A stretch of 64,000 nucleotides of DNA from Lentinus brumalis (Eukaryota > Basidiomycota > Agaricomycetes > Polyporales > Polyporaceae), in assembly GCA_001792895.1 (NCBI GenBank), contig MARA01000005.1:744001-808000 (forward strand), in the 5' to 3' direction. The notes below the pieces were generated by a model, which saw only the letters and a list, made by a program, of their open reading frames with translations, made no database searches and had not been told where the DNA came from. Below, piece after piece: positions 11,393 through 25,529 of the stretch. A program made the position numbers and the translations under genes. Position 1 is the stretch's first letter. Each line of letters opens with the position of its first letter.

Positions 11393-12962
11393 ATGGCCAG
11401 CGAGAACACCGAGCCCACCCACGCGCCCCCGCCCACCCACGCGCCCGCCGCCACTGAGCCCGCGCCCGCCGAGCCCACAACCGCCGCCGCCGAGCCCGCT
11501 CCCACCGAGGCAACCCCTGTCCCTGAGCCTGAGGCGACTCTCGCCGCCCCAGAGACGACACCAGATGCTCCCGAGGCGACCCCAGCTGCGACTGCAGCTG
11601 CTCCCGAGGTGACTGCAGCTGCTCCTGAGGTGACCCCAGCTGCTCCCGCGGAGCCGACAGCTGCGCCGGAGATTACGCCTGCGCCTGCGCCTGAAGCCAA
11701 ACGGGAAGGTGCGTGTTCGACGAACTGTATTTAAGCTTCGGATGCAGAGTGGGAATGCTCACACTACGTGTCCGCCGTCGCCTACGTTGACGTTTCCTGT
11801 CTGCGCGATGTCTGCGTCTGCAGCAGAGCCGAAGCCCGCGGAAGAGTCTGTCGCGAAGACGGAGGAGGCCGTCGAGCCCCAGAACGCGCTCACGCAGAAG
11901 TTCACGGACGCGGAGTGGGAGGGGGTCAAGAAGTTGCGCGTACGTGTTCGTGTTCCTCCTCGTTGCTTGGTGCTCACCGTTGTCCGTGTCCTTCTCTCCT
12001 TGTCAACGCAACAGTCCGAACTGCCCAGTCTCTTCGCGAAAGCATACCCCGACAAGTCGCCCGCGCCGACGTCCATCACGCTCTGGGGCGTCGAGCTTTC
12101 GACCACCCCTAATGCGAAGGCGTCGGTGATCCTCGCAAAGTTCCTGCGCGCGCGGAGCCTCAACGTGCAGCAGGCGGCGGACATGCTCGTGGCGACGCTC
12201 AAGTGGCGGGACGAGTTCAAGATCGACGAGATTATGCAGGAGAAGTTCGACCCGGAGGTGTTCGGGAAGCTGGGCGTCGTGTATGGGAAGGACAAGGAGG
12301 GCCACCCGGTCACGTACAACCTGTACGGCGCCGTCAAGGACCTGAAGGCCGTGTTTGGGGACGTGCAGAAGTTCCTGAGGTGCGTCGGCGAGCTGACAGG
12401 ATTGTCGTAGACGATGCTGATGGTCGATTCGCTACAACAGGTGGCGCGTGCAGTTCATGGAGGAGAGCATCAAGTTGCTCGACTTTGAGACCGTTGACCA
12501 GATGGTGCAGATCCACGGTACGCACCTGCTCCTCGTGTCTCCACTGTGGCAGGTTGCTGATGCTTGCACCCCTAGATTACGAGGGCGTCAGCTTGACGCA
12601 GCGCGACGCGCAGCAGAAGGCAGCAGCCAAGGAGGCGACCTCCATCTTCCAGAACCACTACCCCGAGTTCCTCGTACGTCCCCCTTCCTTAAGCTTCCCC
12701 CTTCCACTTTCCCCTGTCCCTGTTCCTGGCCCGTTTCGTGAAGCTCACGCGCCCGCGTTCACAGTCCCGGAAGTACTTCATCAACGTCCCGACGCTCCTC
12801 ACGTGGATCTTCTGGCTTTTCAAGCCGCTCCTCTCCGCGGCGACGCTCGCGAAGATGTCCGTCGTCGGCTCGGGCGCGAAGACGCTCCGTGCGGAGCTCT
12901 CGCAGGTCATCCCTGTGAGCGAGCTGCCGAAGCGGTATGGCGGCGAGGCGGACGCCTTCTGA
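11393..12962 (+). CDS. SFH5: Phosphatidylinositol transfer protein SFH5-like (Sec14/CRAL-TRIO)
   Basis: A non-classical Sec14-type lipid (phosphatidylinositol) transfer protein, peripheral at the ER and plasma membrane in yeast. Exons are 11393-11708, 11824-11939, 12015-12379, 12441-12517, 12576-12673 and 12765-12962, giving 389 aa in frame. The first about 105 residues are an extreme Ala/Pro/Glu/Thr repeat with no predicted fold. The CRAL-TRIO N-domain begins near residue 120 and shows TLWGVEL, then ILAKFLRARSLNVQQA and MLVATLKWRDEF, the hallmark of SFH5. The lipid-binding lobe follows, with GKDKEGHPVTYNLYG, DYEGVSL and FINVPTLLTWIFWLFKPLL, ending in ELPKRYGG. The lobe is complete; the low-complexity N-terminus is longer than in yeast, where the whole protein is about 290 aa. 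It is tail-to-tail with histone H3. Confidence 0.9.
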
Positions 12963-14901
<1,939 letters not shown>

Positions 14902-15687
14902 GGGTCGTGTCTGGTGTATATATGTCTCGGTCTTTCTTCGGTGTATTAGTATTTAGTGTATAACAGGAAGACGCATAATCGCCTGTGCCAGCCTATCCCT
15001 GCGACTTGTGCGTGCGCGTGATCCGCAGGTGAGTAATTTCGGGACGGATGGGTTCTCGAGTGATTGCCACTGAGTCGCAGCTGTGTCCTTCGCGCTTCCT
15101 TCTGTCTGCTGTCCGCCATGTTATGTACCATGTCTCCCCGTCCCTGGACTGCGCTCTTGAGCTCTGCGTGGTGCGGTCTGACATTGGGCCTTTGAGCAGC
15201 TCAGACACGTACAAATGGACGGCCCTCTGCCGTATGATTGCTCTGATACGAAGGGTGCGTCTGCGATTGCGCGGGGCGTACGGTGATTTCTCTGCGATTC
15301 CCTCGTCGCGACATATCGCCCTGGGGCGTCGTACTTACACCCAGATTTGCCTTGGGAACCTGCCAGGCCCCCGCACCCGGTGATTATCCGCTATAGAGCC
15401 CCTGCCTCTCCCTCGGGCAAACCTCCTGCTCCCACCGGCCACCTCGTCCTTCCCTGCCCTCCCCCCGCGCACTCCCGCACTCCCGCCGTCCCACAGGTAA
15501 CAGCTGAGCCGAGTGGCCGTTCCTCCCCGTCTGTCATCCAGCCCACGCCTTTAGCCTCGCGCTTCTAAGCCGTATAGTCTCTTCGCACCCTTTCTCCTCC
15601 TCCCCGACCTGCCCTCTTCCTCCCAGCTACGCCATCGCCTGGTCCAGCCGTCGACGCTCCAGCTATCGCGATACATCTCTGACGACC
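14902..15687. other. Intergenic, H4 to F-box gene
   Basis: Contains the H4 3' UTR, then a strongly CT-rich tract (about 15400-15650) that looks like the promoter and 5' UTR of the F-box gene. No gene is seen. Confidence 0.5.
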
Positions 15688-16939
15688 ATGGCCGGTACAC
15701 AGCTGCCGAACGAGACCCTCCATGCCATCTTCGAGAACCTCTCCGCGTCGTCCCTCGCCGCCATAGTCCGCACAAGCCACCACTTCCGCCTCATCGCAGA
15801 ACGCATCCTCTACACATCCATCGTCATCTCGGAATCCCTCCCGCGGAATTCTGATGACCCGGCATCAGTGCACGCCGCCATCTGCGCGAACACCATCCTC
15901 GCGCGCCCACATCTCGCAGAGGTCGTCCGCAAGCTTTCCATCCGATGGCACACAGATCCCGGTGCCCGCGACGAGTACCTCCCCACTGTCACGCCCGTGC
16001 TCGCCATCCTCAATCGCACCCTGCGGACGCTCCAGCACCTCGAGCAGCTTGAGCTTGCACTCGGGCTCGTCGGCGTCCCGCTCGACGCGCGCGCAGTCCT
16101 CGACGGATGCCCTCTCCCCGCCCTGCGCGGCTTCGCACTCAGCGGGCTGGGCCGGGGCACGCTCTCGCCCAAGCTGCACGCCGCCCCGAGCACCAGCGTC
16201 GCAATATCATCCTTCCTCTCTTGTACGCCCGCGGTCTCGCACCTGCGCCTGCTCGACTGCTACGAGGCGCTCGAGCTGCCCGCGGACGCGCTCTCCACGC
16301 TGCACGACTTCCGGGGGAGCGCGATCGCGGCGGCGAGCGTGCTCCCAGGGCGGCCGGTGTCTCTCCTGGGCCTCGTCGGGCACGAGTTCATCACGGAGCG
16401 CGACCTGCAGCGGATCGCGAGCGGGAGCGTGCCCATCCGCTGGCTCGACCTCAGCATGATGAGCGTCACCCCGATCCTCCTCCGCGACATCTCGCGGCAC
16501 CTCACCGCGGTCGAGGTCATGAAGGTCAAGCTCGCGCTGCGGCACACACTGCACCACGCGCTCTCTGGCATCGTAAGTCCCTCCCCTTCCCCCTTCTCCG
16601 CTCTTTCCTCCTCGCTGCGTCAGTCCCTCATGTCACCCCGCTTCTTCTCCTTTCCTTCGCACCGGCTGCGCCTAACGCACACAGAGCCTCCTCGCGGGCC
16701 TCTCGTCCGTCCTCGGCGCGTTCACCGCGCTGCACCAGCTCGACCTCTCCCCGACGTCCGTCGACGGCGTCGGCCGCGGGAACGCGCTCGAGGAGTCCGC
16801 GCTCTGCACGACGTGGGCGCGCGCGTGCCCCGCCCTCCGCCACGTCGTCTTCCCCTCTCGCACGGAGTGGCGCCGCGACAGCGAGAACGCGGATGTGTGG
16901 GTCCCCGCGGCGGGCGCGACGGTATGGACCCGGTACTGA
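15688..16939 (+). CDS. F-box-like / leucine-rich protein, putative SCF substrate receptor
   Basis: Exons are 15688-16572 and 16685-16939, giving 379 aa. The N-terminus LPNETLHAIFENLSASSLAAIVRTSHHFRLIAERILY is a clear F-box-like motif (LPxExLxxIFxxL ... R), which in SCF ubiquitin ligases binds Skp1. The rest has repeated Leu-rich segments (LEQLELALGLVG, VSHLRLLDCYEALELP, IRWLDLSMMSVTP, LHQLDLSPTSVDG) typical of degenerate LRRs that pick the substrate. Large, divergent families of such proteins occur in agaricomycetes, so the target cannot be inferred. The single intron is phase 0 and the stop follows VWTRY. Confidence 0.8.
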
Positions 16940-18219
16940 GCACTTTATGCGTCGTGCGCGCGCTCACCTACCTCTCGCTCTGCGCGGGCGGGCTGTTTTC
17001 TGCGGCTCGCTAGGCTGTCGGCGTGGACCCGGAGCGGGACGCGCACCCTCGTGCCCGGAAGCGGGCGTTGTGGAGAGGTGGGGGAGAGGCTAGGGAGGGA
17101 TGCACGAGCAGGAGAGTGCGGGGTCGAGGATGAGGATGATGATGATGATGAGGCTGAGGCTGAGGCTGAGGCTGAGGCTGAGGCTGAGGCTGAGGTAAAG
17201 AGGCAGGATGGACACGGAGGCGGCTGTGGTTATCCACATACATCGTGCGTGTCCTGCTTCTCACACACCTGCGTTAACCACCGACCACAAGCTGCAGACA
17301 CCAGGTACTCTATCATCTACACGCTGCTCGAGCTCTCGCACACGCACACCCGCATCGCTTTCGCCACGCTAATCAGGCCTCAGGCCTCAGGCCTCAGGAC
17401 TCGGAACGCTCGCTGTTCAACCGGACCCGGATCTTACTGCACGCTGTACACTCAACTGACACGCACTGTATTTATGGGGGATCCCATTAATGCTGCATGG
17501 GACGCACGATACAAGCCCTCACAGTCCCCCACCACACGACAAAATCGCAAGGTATATTATTAGCGGGGCCGCAGCCTGGGCCCACCCGCGCTCAATGTCC
17601 GCCCCGCTGGAAGACTTGTGGGTCCTTCGTGGCCGCCGCTGCCGATGGCTGCGGAAGCATGAGAACGGCAGTCGGCCCCAGTACCTCTTGTACTTGTGTC
17701 GAGGTCGCGGCGAGCCAGGGCTTGAGCGATGAGAGGACAGCGGAACCAAACCCAATAAGATAGGATTGCGAATACAAACGACGACATGGTCCGAATACAG
17801 TCTTCTTCAGCAGGGGCGGAGCTCTGCTCCTAGTCCGGTATACCAACGCAGTGAGCGGAAGAAGGGGAACGGGGTGTCAGAGGAAGGAGGGAGGGAGGAG
17901 GGAACGAAAAATCAAGATGTGTACGCCGGTAAGTGTAGATAGTCTGTAAGAGATACATGCAGAGTTGGGGGTATAAACATAACCGATGCATATAAACACG
18001 GACGGGGGATGCGGGGTGTAGTTTGTAGGGTCGTAGCTTGTGGTTGACAGATCCTGCAGGCGGATAACGAACGTATAACTGCGGGGGTAGTAGAGTGGCG
18101 GCAAGAACGCGATGCGAGCTGCAAGAAAGTGCGGTCGACAAGAAAGTTGATGAACCAAGCTGGATCCCAGGACTTCCGTTACCGAACTGATGGTGTGGCG
18201 CGGATAGGATGCAGGGCAG
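16940..18219. other. Intergenic between convergent F-box and Rgd1 genes
   Basis: The 3' UTRs of two convergent genes. It includes the GAGGCT microsatellite described separately and a small tandem (CCTCAGG x3) near 17378-17399. No gene is seen. Confidence 0.5.
17127..17196. repeat. Microsatellite: GAT tract followed by (GAGGCT)n
   Basis: A GATGAT run leads into about eight perfect GAGGCT hexamers. It lies about 190 bp after the F-box stop codon, so it is probably 3' UTR. Its six-base period would read as a Glu-Ala repeat in one frame, but that frame has no gene context. Confidence 0.9.
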
Positions 18220-21200
18220 TTATGCCTCGTCGGCGTCGTCGACGAAAATGTCGGTGTAGTGTTCGAGAATGGTCTCTACCGCCTGCAAGGAAAAGGCAGG
18301 CAGGCGCACGACATTCAGTCGTCGTCAGCGAAGAACTCCCAGCGCAGCCCCGACATTTCGACGAACCTTGTTCTGGAGCGAGGCGTCCGCCATGCCGTTC
18401 ATCGCACCATTCAGGCCCGGTTGGCCCTGTCCAAACAGGGTTGGGCCGAACACGATAGCGAGGTTCTGCACGGACATCTGGTTCTGGGCTTCGTGCTGCA
18501 CGACTCTATGAACGCGGTGAGTAAGCATCAGCACTAGGTCGCAAACGAGATCGAGGATGACACACTTGTGCAGGTGGCCCATGAGGTACTTGAGTGTTGA
18601 GTAATTCGCATCCGGCAGGGCGTTAACACGCTCGTGCAATCGGATGTGTCGTGCCCGCTCGTTGTCGTTCCCTGGGAGAGAGATGCCCAAGTCAGACAGT
18701 CAGGGGTGGTCAGGAGGGCGAGCCTGATCACTCACTGGCAGCGTCCATGAAGTCCTGATGCTGACTAGATGTGAACAACGGGTCCGGGAGCTCACGGAGC
18801 CAGAGCTTGAGGACACTCGTGACGTTGCTGATGTCGGACGACCATTCGTCCGCATCAAGATTCACCGTCTCTAGGTCTGCCAGATTGTATTAGAGATGTC
18901 ATCGACAGGAGAATAACGCGGGGAGCTCGGAGATGGGTTGAAGAAGCTGGGACACCCTCTGCAAGTCCTCGGATCCGGGGACCGCTCGATGCCCACGCCC
19001 ACGCCCGATACCCCGGCCATACGCAGATCAGACTGTGAACGGAGTACGCACCTCGATCAAGCCGCTCTTTCAACTTCATAACCTTGCTGTGCGTCCCGCC
19101 GATCCGATAGATGCCCTGCTGGTCCAGGCCATACTTCTCGATCGCCTCACAACACTTGACGACGATAGGTGGCACGTCGACGTCGTCGCGCGCCATTTGG
19201 TCCGCGAGGCTGACGCCAAATGTCGGTCGACCCTTGTCAAGGTATGCATGTGCAAGGCTCGGAGAGCTCCCAGGGTGATGAAGGGCTGGAATGGGCGGGA
19301 GCTACACGCGAGAACATCGGCATTGGTCAGAAGTATTCGTTGGGAAGCGAAGGCGTGAAGACGTACGAAGCCCTCGTCTTGCGGACCGTTGCGTCGTGGT
19401 CCACGCGCATTCTGGCCTCCGTGAGCGTATATGTACGACTGCATCCAAACCTTGAAGTCCGAGCGGTTGTCAATGGACTCCATCGTCGCCTTGAGACCGA
19501 GCACTACGAAGTGGCACATGAGCGACACGGAGGGAGCACATAGAAGGACACATACCATGGTCATCTTGTGGTTGCAGGATGGTCGCTTCACTGTGCACGA
19601 TACTCTCGCACAAAAACGCGTAGCGCGACAGGTGGTACTGAGTACCGAGATCGATCTCATCCACGCACTCCTTCAATGCCTGCATGAGAAGAACAGTGTC
19701 AACAAACGTCAAACACGCTCAGCGTTCTGCACACGTGCCCGTAAGATCCTCGGTAGCTGGAAGTTGAAGTATTCTTGGCGTATAGTTTGTGTGTCCGTGA
19801 CTGCTTTCCGGTACGCGTCCGACGCGCCCGACATGCGCGCTCGGATGTCGTCCTCTTGCCGTTGCATCTGTGCACGGTTAGTATTGACGGCGAAGTGCGT
19901 GCGAACGTGTGAACATACATTCTGCGGGTTCCGCCCCTTCAACAGCATGCCGCCTTTCGCGACAGCCTTGCCAATGACTCTCTTCCCATTTACCGGCGAT
20001 CGGCCCTGCATGGCGTTGTCCTTCAGAGGCTCGCCCTCCTTCTGCAACAACAGCCGCTCGAGCTCCTCCGCAGTCATGTCGAATCGCGCCTTCGTCTTCT
20101 CTGTTAGTGACTCAGACTCTTGCAGGGCGCGCTCGTATCTGGTGGCCAGATCTTTGGTCTGAAGGACATGTCAGTGTGGGCGGGATGCGGATGAAGTCAT
20201 GCGAGATTACCCACCGCTTTCCGGTTCTTCTCGACCTCCTTTACGAGATTGTTCAACTCCTCACTCATCTCATTCAGACGTAGGGCAAACTTCGTCCTGC
20301 TTTCCGCCATTGCTTCGTGCGTGCGCATGGAGGCCTGCCATGCGTTCACAAAAGACCTATCCCGGATTCAGACATTACTGTGACGCTGTTGAATGAGTGC
20401 ACTCACCCTGCCTTGCCTTCGTGCTGGGCATACTCCGTCGACGTCGAGCGAGCGAGCTTCTGCAACCCCTTCCCGTACTCGTCCTCCAAACCGGCGCGTC
20501 TCTTCAGGAACGCCGCTGCTTCCTATACGTCCTGCGGTCAATTCACATCCCGATGGGGATGTACTTAAGCAGACACACCCGGCAGGAGACCATGCTCTGC
20601 TTGATCCTGTCCAGAAGTAGAGGGACACCACACTATCACCACCGACACATGATCATCGGAGCGGCCACCAACAACTGTTCGTCAATAGGGGATCTACACA
20701 TCCACGAATAGACACTTACATCCGTCTCACACAGCGAGCGCAAGATGTTCTCGTCAAAGCTCGGCTCGACCAGCGTCACCATGTCCGTCGCGCTCGCTAC
20801 ATCTCCATCGCCCACGCTCATCGTCGCACTCGCGCCGCCCTCCGACTCAATGCTCACCCGCGGCGGCGCCCCCGCGTATCCATGTCCCAGCTCGCTCTGT
20901 GTCGCCGCGCCGGGCATCGCGCTATCCCTCCACCGTCCGCCGTGCCCAGATCCTGAGCCAGATCCCGAGCCGGCGTTCGCGAACTGCGGCCGGCTGGCGC
21001 TCTCATTGCTCGAGCGGCGGTGCGGAGACGGAGACTTGGCCTTGCTCTTCGTGGGTGTCAGGGGCGCGCCGCTCGGACCTAGGCGGTCCAGCGACTCAGA
21101 GGAGGGAATGTAGTGCTGCACGGTGTGCGGGATGCGGGGCGGGGCGTTGTGGCCATGGCGGGACGAGTGCCCGACATCGGACCCGTCGCGGTCGGGATTG

Positions 21201-21235
21201 TCGTATGAAGAGCGTGGGTAGCCATCCTCGCTCAT
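18220..21235 (-). CDS. RGD1: F-BAR and RhoGAP domain protein, Rgd1-like
   Basis: A GTPase-activating protein for Rho3/Rho4-type GTPases that binds phosphoinositide membranes through its F-BAR domain; it acts in polarity and cytokinesis at growth sites. The thirteen exons (minus) are 20720-21235, 20579-20632, 20407-20522, 20215-20356, 19919-20158, 19739-19867, 19556-19679, 19367-19503, 19052-19301, 18736-18876, 18566-18671, 18367-18505 and 18220-18282, giving 718 aa. Residues 1-150 are Ser/Gly/Pro-rich. F-BAR spans about 160-450 (FDENILRSLCETDCG ... RLNEMSEELNNLVKEVEKNR ... TKDLATRYERAL). RhoGAP starts about 513 (PTFGVSLADQMARDD) with the arginine finger in GIYRIGGT, then LKLWLRELPDPLF and NLAIVFGPTLF. 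It ends in an acidic FVDDADEA. One intron (19680-19738) appears to use a GC donor, and the intron at 18506-18565 is 60 nt without a stop. The start is the first in-frame ATG. Confidence 0.93.
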
Positions 21236-21839
21236 GTTCGTATGCGCTTGGTAGATGTTCTGATGTCTTCGGTCGTCGGTCACGAGTCCAGAAAGTCTTC
21301 TTGGGCGTGTAGTAGTACCTGGTCGTCGTGGTTCCTTCAGTTCGCAGCCTGAGGTCGCTACCGTTCGTCGCCAAAGTCGTCACAGTTGCCTCAGTCGTTG
21401 GGTAGGTGTCCAAGCAAGTGCGGAAGGCCGTCGTCAAGAGCGGCGGGAAGGAGGGAGGAGGAGGAGGAGGGGGAGAAAGAGATGCACGCGGAGGCGGAGG
21501 CTCGTCCTGGTAGATCTGCTTACATAAGCAGACGCGTGGTTACCAGACTCTGGGCCTGCGTATCTTGTACCAAGTAAGTACTGTTCACCCTTCCTCCTCG
21601 CCAAGCTTGATACTATGATCCTCAGAGGAAAGTTGACGCAGCACGAGAATAACGCGGTACTCATTCTAGTACTCAGAAGTCACGATGGCGTACACGGCAC
21701 TACTTAAGATAAGTACAGGACTACAAAACTAATAACTGAGGAGACACACGATGTCACGGACTACGCGGACGACGACGACGGAACAGCGGCATGAGCCACG
21801 GCGGCTGGGCTGGGAATCCCCCCTTTCTCCACTGCCGAG
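21236..21839. other. Intergenic, Rgd1 promoter / DUF6533 3' end
   Basis: Contains a GGA-rich tract (about 21450-21480) in the presumed Rgd1 5' region. No gene is seen. Confidence 0.5.
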
Positions 21840-23570
21840 TCATCCCGAGTGCGTGTCAACGTCCGACGCAGTATCATCTTCGCGAGGCGGAACATCCGGA
21901 GTTATGAACGCTCCGAGGGATGAAATGAAGCTTGGCGTATCGTCGTATAAGTTTCTCGAGAAATGCAGCGGATCGTCAGGGTCGAGTCGCACGACCATCT
22001 GGTCAGCTTCCTGCAGCTCTAGGAGGAAGCGCGAGACAAGGATCGCCGTGATGCTGCCAGCCGATGCTGCTTGTGAGTATCTCGCATAGATTAACAGATA
22101 TGAAAAGCGCGTATGCGTACGGTGTGGTGAATACGGTGACAAAGCTTTGTTCGCCGTTGCCCGCCCCCTGTTGAAGAGACGGCGATGATATGAGTATATC
22201 ATCAAATCGGGAAGCAGACAGACAGGCCGAGCCGCCGAGGAAGTGGCTTACCGCGCTGGCCGTCGCCGATAGGACAAGGTGGAGGACATTCAGGATAAGC
22301 AAGATGCTGGTTCCGATATTCCAAGCCTATCAGACTGAGACAAGTACCCCCTGCCGCTACCGGTAAACGTACACGAAGTACACAGTACCTGTGCGCGGCG
22401 TAGGGTTACTAATCATTCGGTGCAAGGACAAGCCGCTGATGCTGTAGAAACGCGCACCATTTCGGAACAGAATATCTGAAAGCGACGCTCTCTTGCCAGA
22501 CTGACGGATGTTTCTCCAGGCTTCCTGACTGCTAAGCTTCGTCCAGGTGATGTAGATGAGTAGCACATCGGCAACGATGAGCGCCACTCGAGATGTGATC
22601 ACGACTATATGGAGCCCTTGGATAAGGATGCGCTATTGGCATGCAGTCACTACAACACCTACGTCTTGCGCAACGTCAGTACAGTGCGTAGGGGATGAGC
22701 CAGATGAAGAGAGCCGCACTTTAGTTCGAGTGCCACGGTCGCAGTGTTTGTCTCTAGACATCCGAACGGGGCGACATTCTCTCCGGAGAGCTGATAGCCG
22801 TATTGAACCTGCAAGGTTTCGACAATATGTGCTCATCAACGTCGACAAGACTCATGAATGCATGAAGCCGCTTACCAGATTGGCGCCTACTGGTGCGAGA
22901 GACAAAGTGAGGATGAGCCGTCCGAGGAATTTACTCTGAGCCAACACGTATGCACGAAGTGCGGAAAATACTTCCACAGGGCAATGGGCATCAGCCGATT
23001 ATCGGCGGAGTGAAGAGCTGAAAGCGTGACTTACTTGCCCAGGGAATGAACTGCAGCACTCCGACTGCGAATACCGCCACTTGGAAATTCGAACAACTGC
23101 GGACGGCTGTGGTTATCCTGCAGTCCGTTGCACGCGGCGATGCTTTACACCGACCTCTGCTTCCGGTCAGATTTGCTACGGCACTAGATGGAGACTGCGT
23201 ACCTTATCCGAGGGAAAGGAAGCAAATTCGGCCAACATCATAACGTAAACCGTCATCGAGATCCATTTGTTCGCAAAGAACAGGAGTGACGCCCCGGTCC
23301 GTTTGACAGACCAGAGATATGCCACTTCTCGATCCAACGTCAAGCAAGATTCATAGATGAAGAGAACTGTGGCGAGAGAATGTGTGAGATTGACAGGGGG
23401 CTCGCATGCAACGTGAGGCAAGTACCTGATGCTGCCACATTGCAGTAGTTGTCGCTGTAACTGTTCAGTGGTGTCAGCAAGCGCATCCCTGCAAGGCCTG
23501 GATGTGCGACGCACAGGCTCTCGAACAGGGCCACAATCTGAGCAGCGCTAGCATCCGCGTCAGATGACAT
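21840..23570 (-). CDS. DUF6533 multi-span membrane protein (copy 1)
   Basis: An integral membrane protein of the DUF6533 family, function unknown, common in agaricomycetes. Early exons (minus) are 23515-23570, 23426-23460, 23203-23366, a two-base exon 23155-23156, 23035-23096, 22876-22970 and 22720-22808; later junctions are less certain and the stop is at 21840-21842. Family signatures are YSDNYCNVAAS, then LTLDREVAYLWSVKRTGASL, the hydrophobic FANKWISMTVYVMMLAEF, FPSDKSC, VLQFIPWAIFSALRAYVLAQ, SLAPVGANL, YGYQLSGENVAPFGC, and late helices VALIVADVLLIYITWTKL, RNGARFYSI and ILNVLHLVLSATA. It ends with a soluble tail FLLELQEADQMV ... DVDTHSG. The expected roughly seven helices are all represented. 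Copy 2 lies at 31.5 kb. Confidence 0.85.
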
Positions 23571-25529
23571 AGAGATCGAAGAGTTGCCTCAGCTGAGGGT
23601 TGAATGCGATTGCAGCCTTGGCTCGGCCATGCTTTATGCTCATGGACAGTGTTGGGTCGGTGCTGCGTTGACATGCACAGCGGCTCCATGTATCACTCAA
23701 TCGGACCAAATGGGATGGAAGAGCGGTGTGAGCGTCGACCATGAGGCAGCACTATATCTGAAGTTGGCAGCTGGTGGGGTCGGATCAAGTTCTGTGGGAA
23801 CTACGCCCTACGCTCGCCGATGTCGGTGCTCCACGAGCAGCTGTAGAGAGAACAATCTGGACAGAGGTCAAACGATCAGTCGTCATGCCTGGGGTTGAGC
23901 AGATACGGAGGACTAACATACTGTGAGCCGTGCACGGCGAGTGTGTCGATCTGTTGCCACCTATCAATACACGGTGGCCCGTGGGCGTTCCAGCAAGACA
24001 GACATTGGCGAATCAGCTTACCCCGATGGCAAACATCTATGATGTGAGACCCACCGCGCAGTGGGCCGGATCCGCAACAGACTCGACCTCCCGCAACATA
24101 GCATCAGGTCCTGCATGCAAGCAGACATACGCCCGACAGCTAGAGCCTAGAGATGCTGCGAACAGTTGCAAGCCGACAGCTGGTGAGTGCGCTACAGCCG
24201 TGTCAAGTCAACCTAAATCCACCAAAACGTCCGTTATGACGGCTGGGTAATCCGGTCCTCGAACCTGTGTGCAGACAGACGTGCTGGCAGCGCAAGACCA
24301 GGCCCTCCAAGCAGTCCACGATGGCATCGGGGTGGCCTTGCCTTGATGATGCACGTCAATGATCCACTCATCGTGATTCAATTGCTGAACTTGATTGCAT
24401 TATTCGTTAGTCGCTGGCCCGCGCGTTTCGATATTGGACTGCTTGAATGTTTGGGTCAGGAGAGTGATTGCGTTGCGGATGTTCGCACGTCCTCAGAGCA
24501 CCTAATAACGCCTGTATGTCTCAGCAAGCAGCACGCAAACGGGATGAAGACATCGGGAGGAATGTGGACATCCCCTCGCACTTCACTTACGCACAAGCAC
24601 TGGCAGCCCCTCTCGCCGAGCACCTTAAGGACGTCCGCGCGATCCCTTCGAGTTCTTTGTGATGCTCGCGAAAGAAACGACAAAGTATACAGAGCACGTC
24701 AACGGTACGCACCTTCTCTTCCGCTACATGTCCTTATTGCCGGACTCGCCGACGAATTGACACGAGGACTCGCTTGGAATGGGTAAAGAGGTTGCATGAG
24801 GACTTTGACGATTGGTCTCGGGTTCTATGGCATGTCAGTGTATGCATAGGCCGAGTATCGCGTGAGATCAAAGGGAGCGTCGCAGCAAGGGTTGTCCGTT
24901 CCGAACTCGTACTTCGACAAGCTGAACTCGAGGCGACGCGTTCGTGTCAGTGATGTGGCTGAGATCACGTGGGTCGCGTCTCCCTCCTGCCGCCTCAGGC
25001 CCTCAGGCTCCTCCTGGAGCCTGCATCAGCCTGTCGCGCCTGTAATTTGTCTCCCATGGGCAGACAATTGGGCCGGCGTATTGAAGAGGCATGGACGACC
25101 CTACAACTTCACCTGCAGTCCCTGGTGCCACCGTAACAGCAGCTTTGCGTCTCACCCGCGTCCCATTGAACCGACATTCCGCGTGCATCTACAACTGTGC
25201 ATGTATATTGCAATCAACGACGACAACAAGCGAATCGTACACGCCCCAGGACAGCTCGGCATAACACTCGTTCTAGTATGTACGTATGCGACCCCGACGG
25301 TCCATACGCATGCATGTGCAGCAGTAACTCGATGCGTGGCGTAAGTAATAATGATAATCATGACAGTGCGTGTCGTGGTACGTGCGGGCGAAGACGAAGC
25401 GTTCCGGGTTCGGGCGGGGAGCACGGGAGCAGCGGCAGGCGAGTGAGTATGCACGTCGGTATGGTTCTGGAAGAAACGTGACGACGTGCAGCGCGGAGGC
25501 AGGTTGAAAGGGAAGGACGAGGACGATGA
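23571..25529. other. Gene-poor 2-kb interval with one possible relic
   Basis: No complete gene. Around 24520-24710 (+) a frame from an ATG at 24519 reads like a real protein (DIGRNVDIPSHFTYAQALAA ... LAEHLKD), then shifts to FEFFVMLAKETTKYTEHVN, followed by a good GTACGC splice donor. It looks like a frame-broken fragment of an unknown gene. The remainder is featureless. Confidence 0.35.

Noticed and set aside
17060..17563. A Glu/Ala-repeat protein across the GAGGCT microsatellite
   Set aside because: The frame exists only because of the hexamer repeat; it lies in the 3' UTR between convergent genes and has no homologous flanks.
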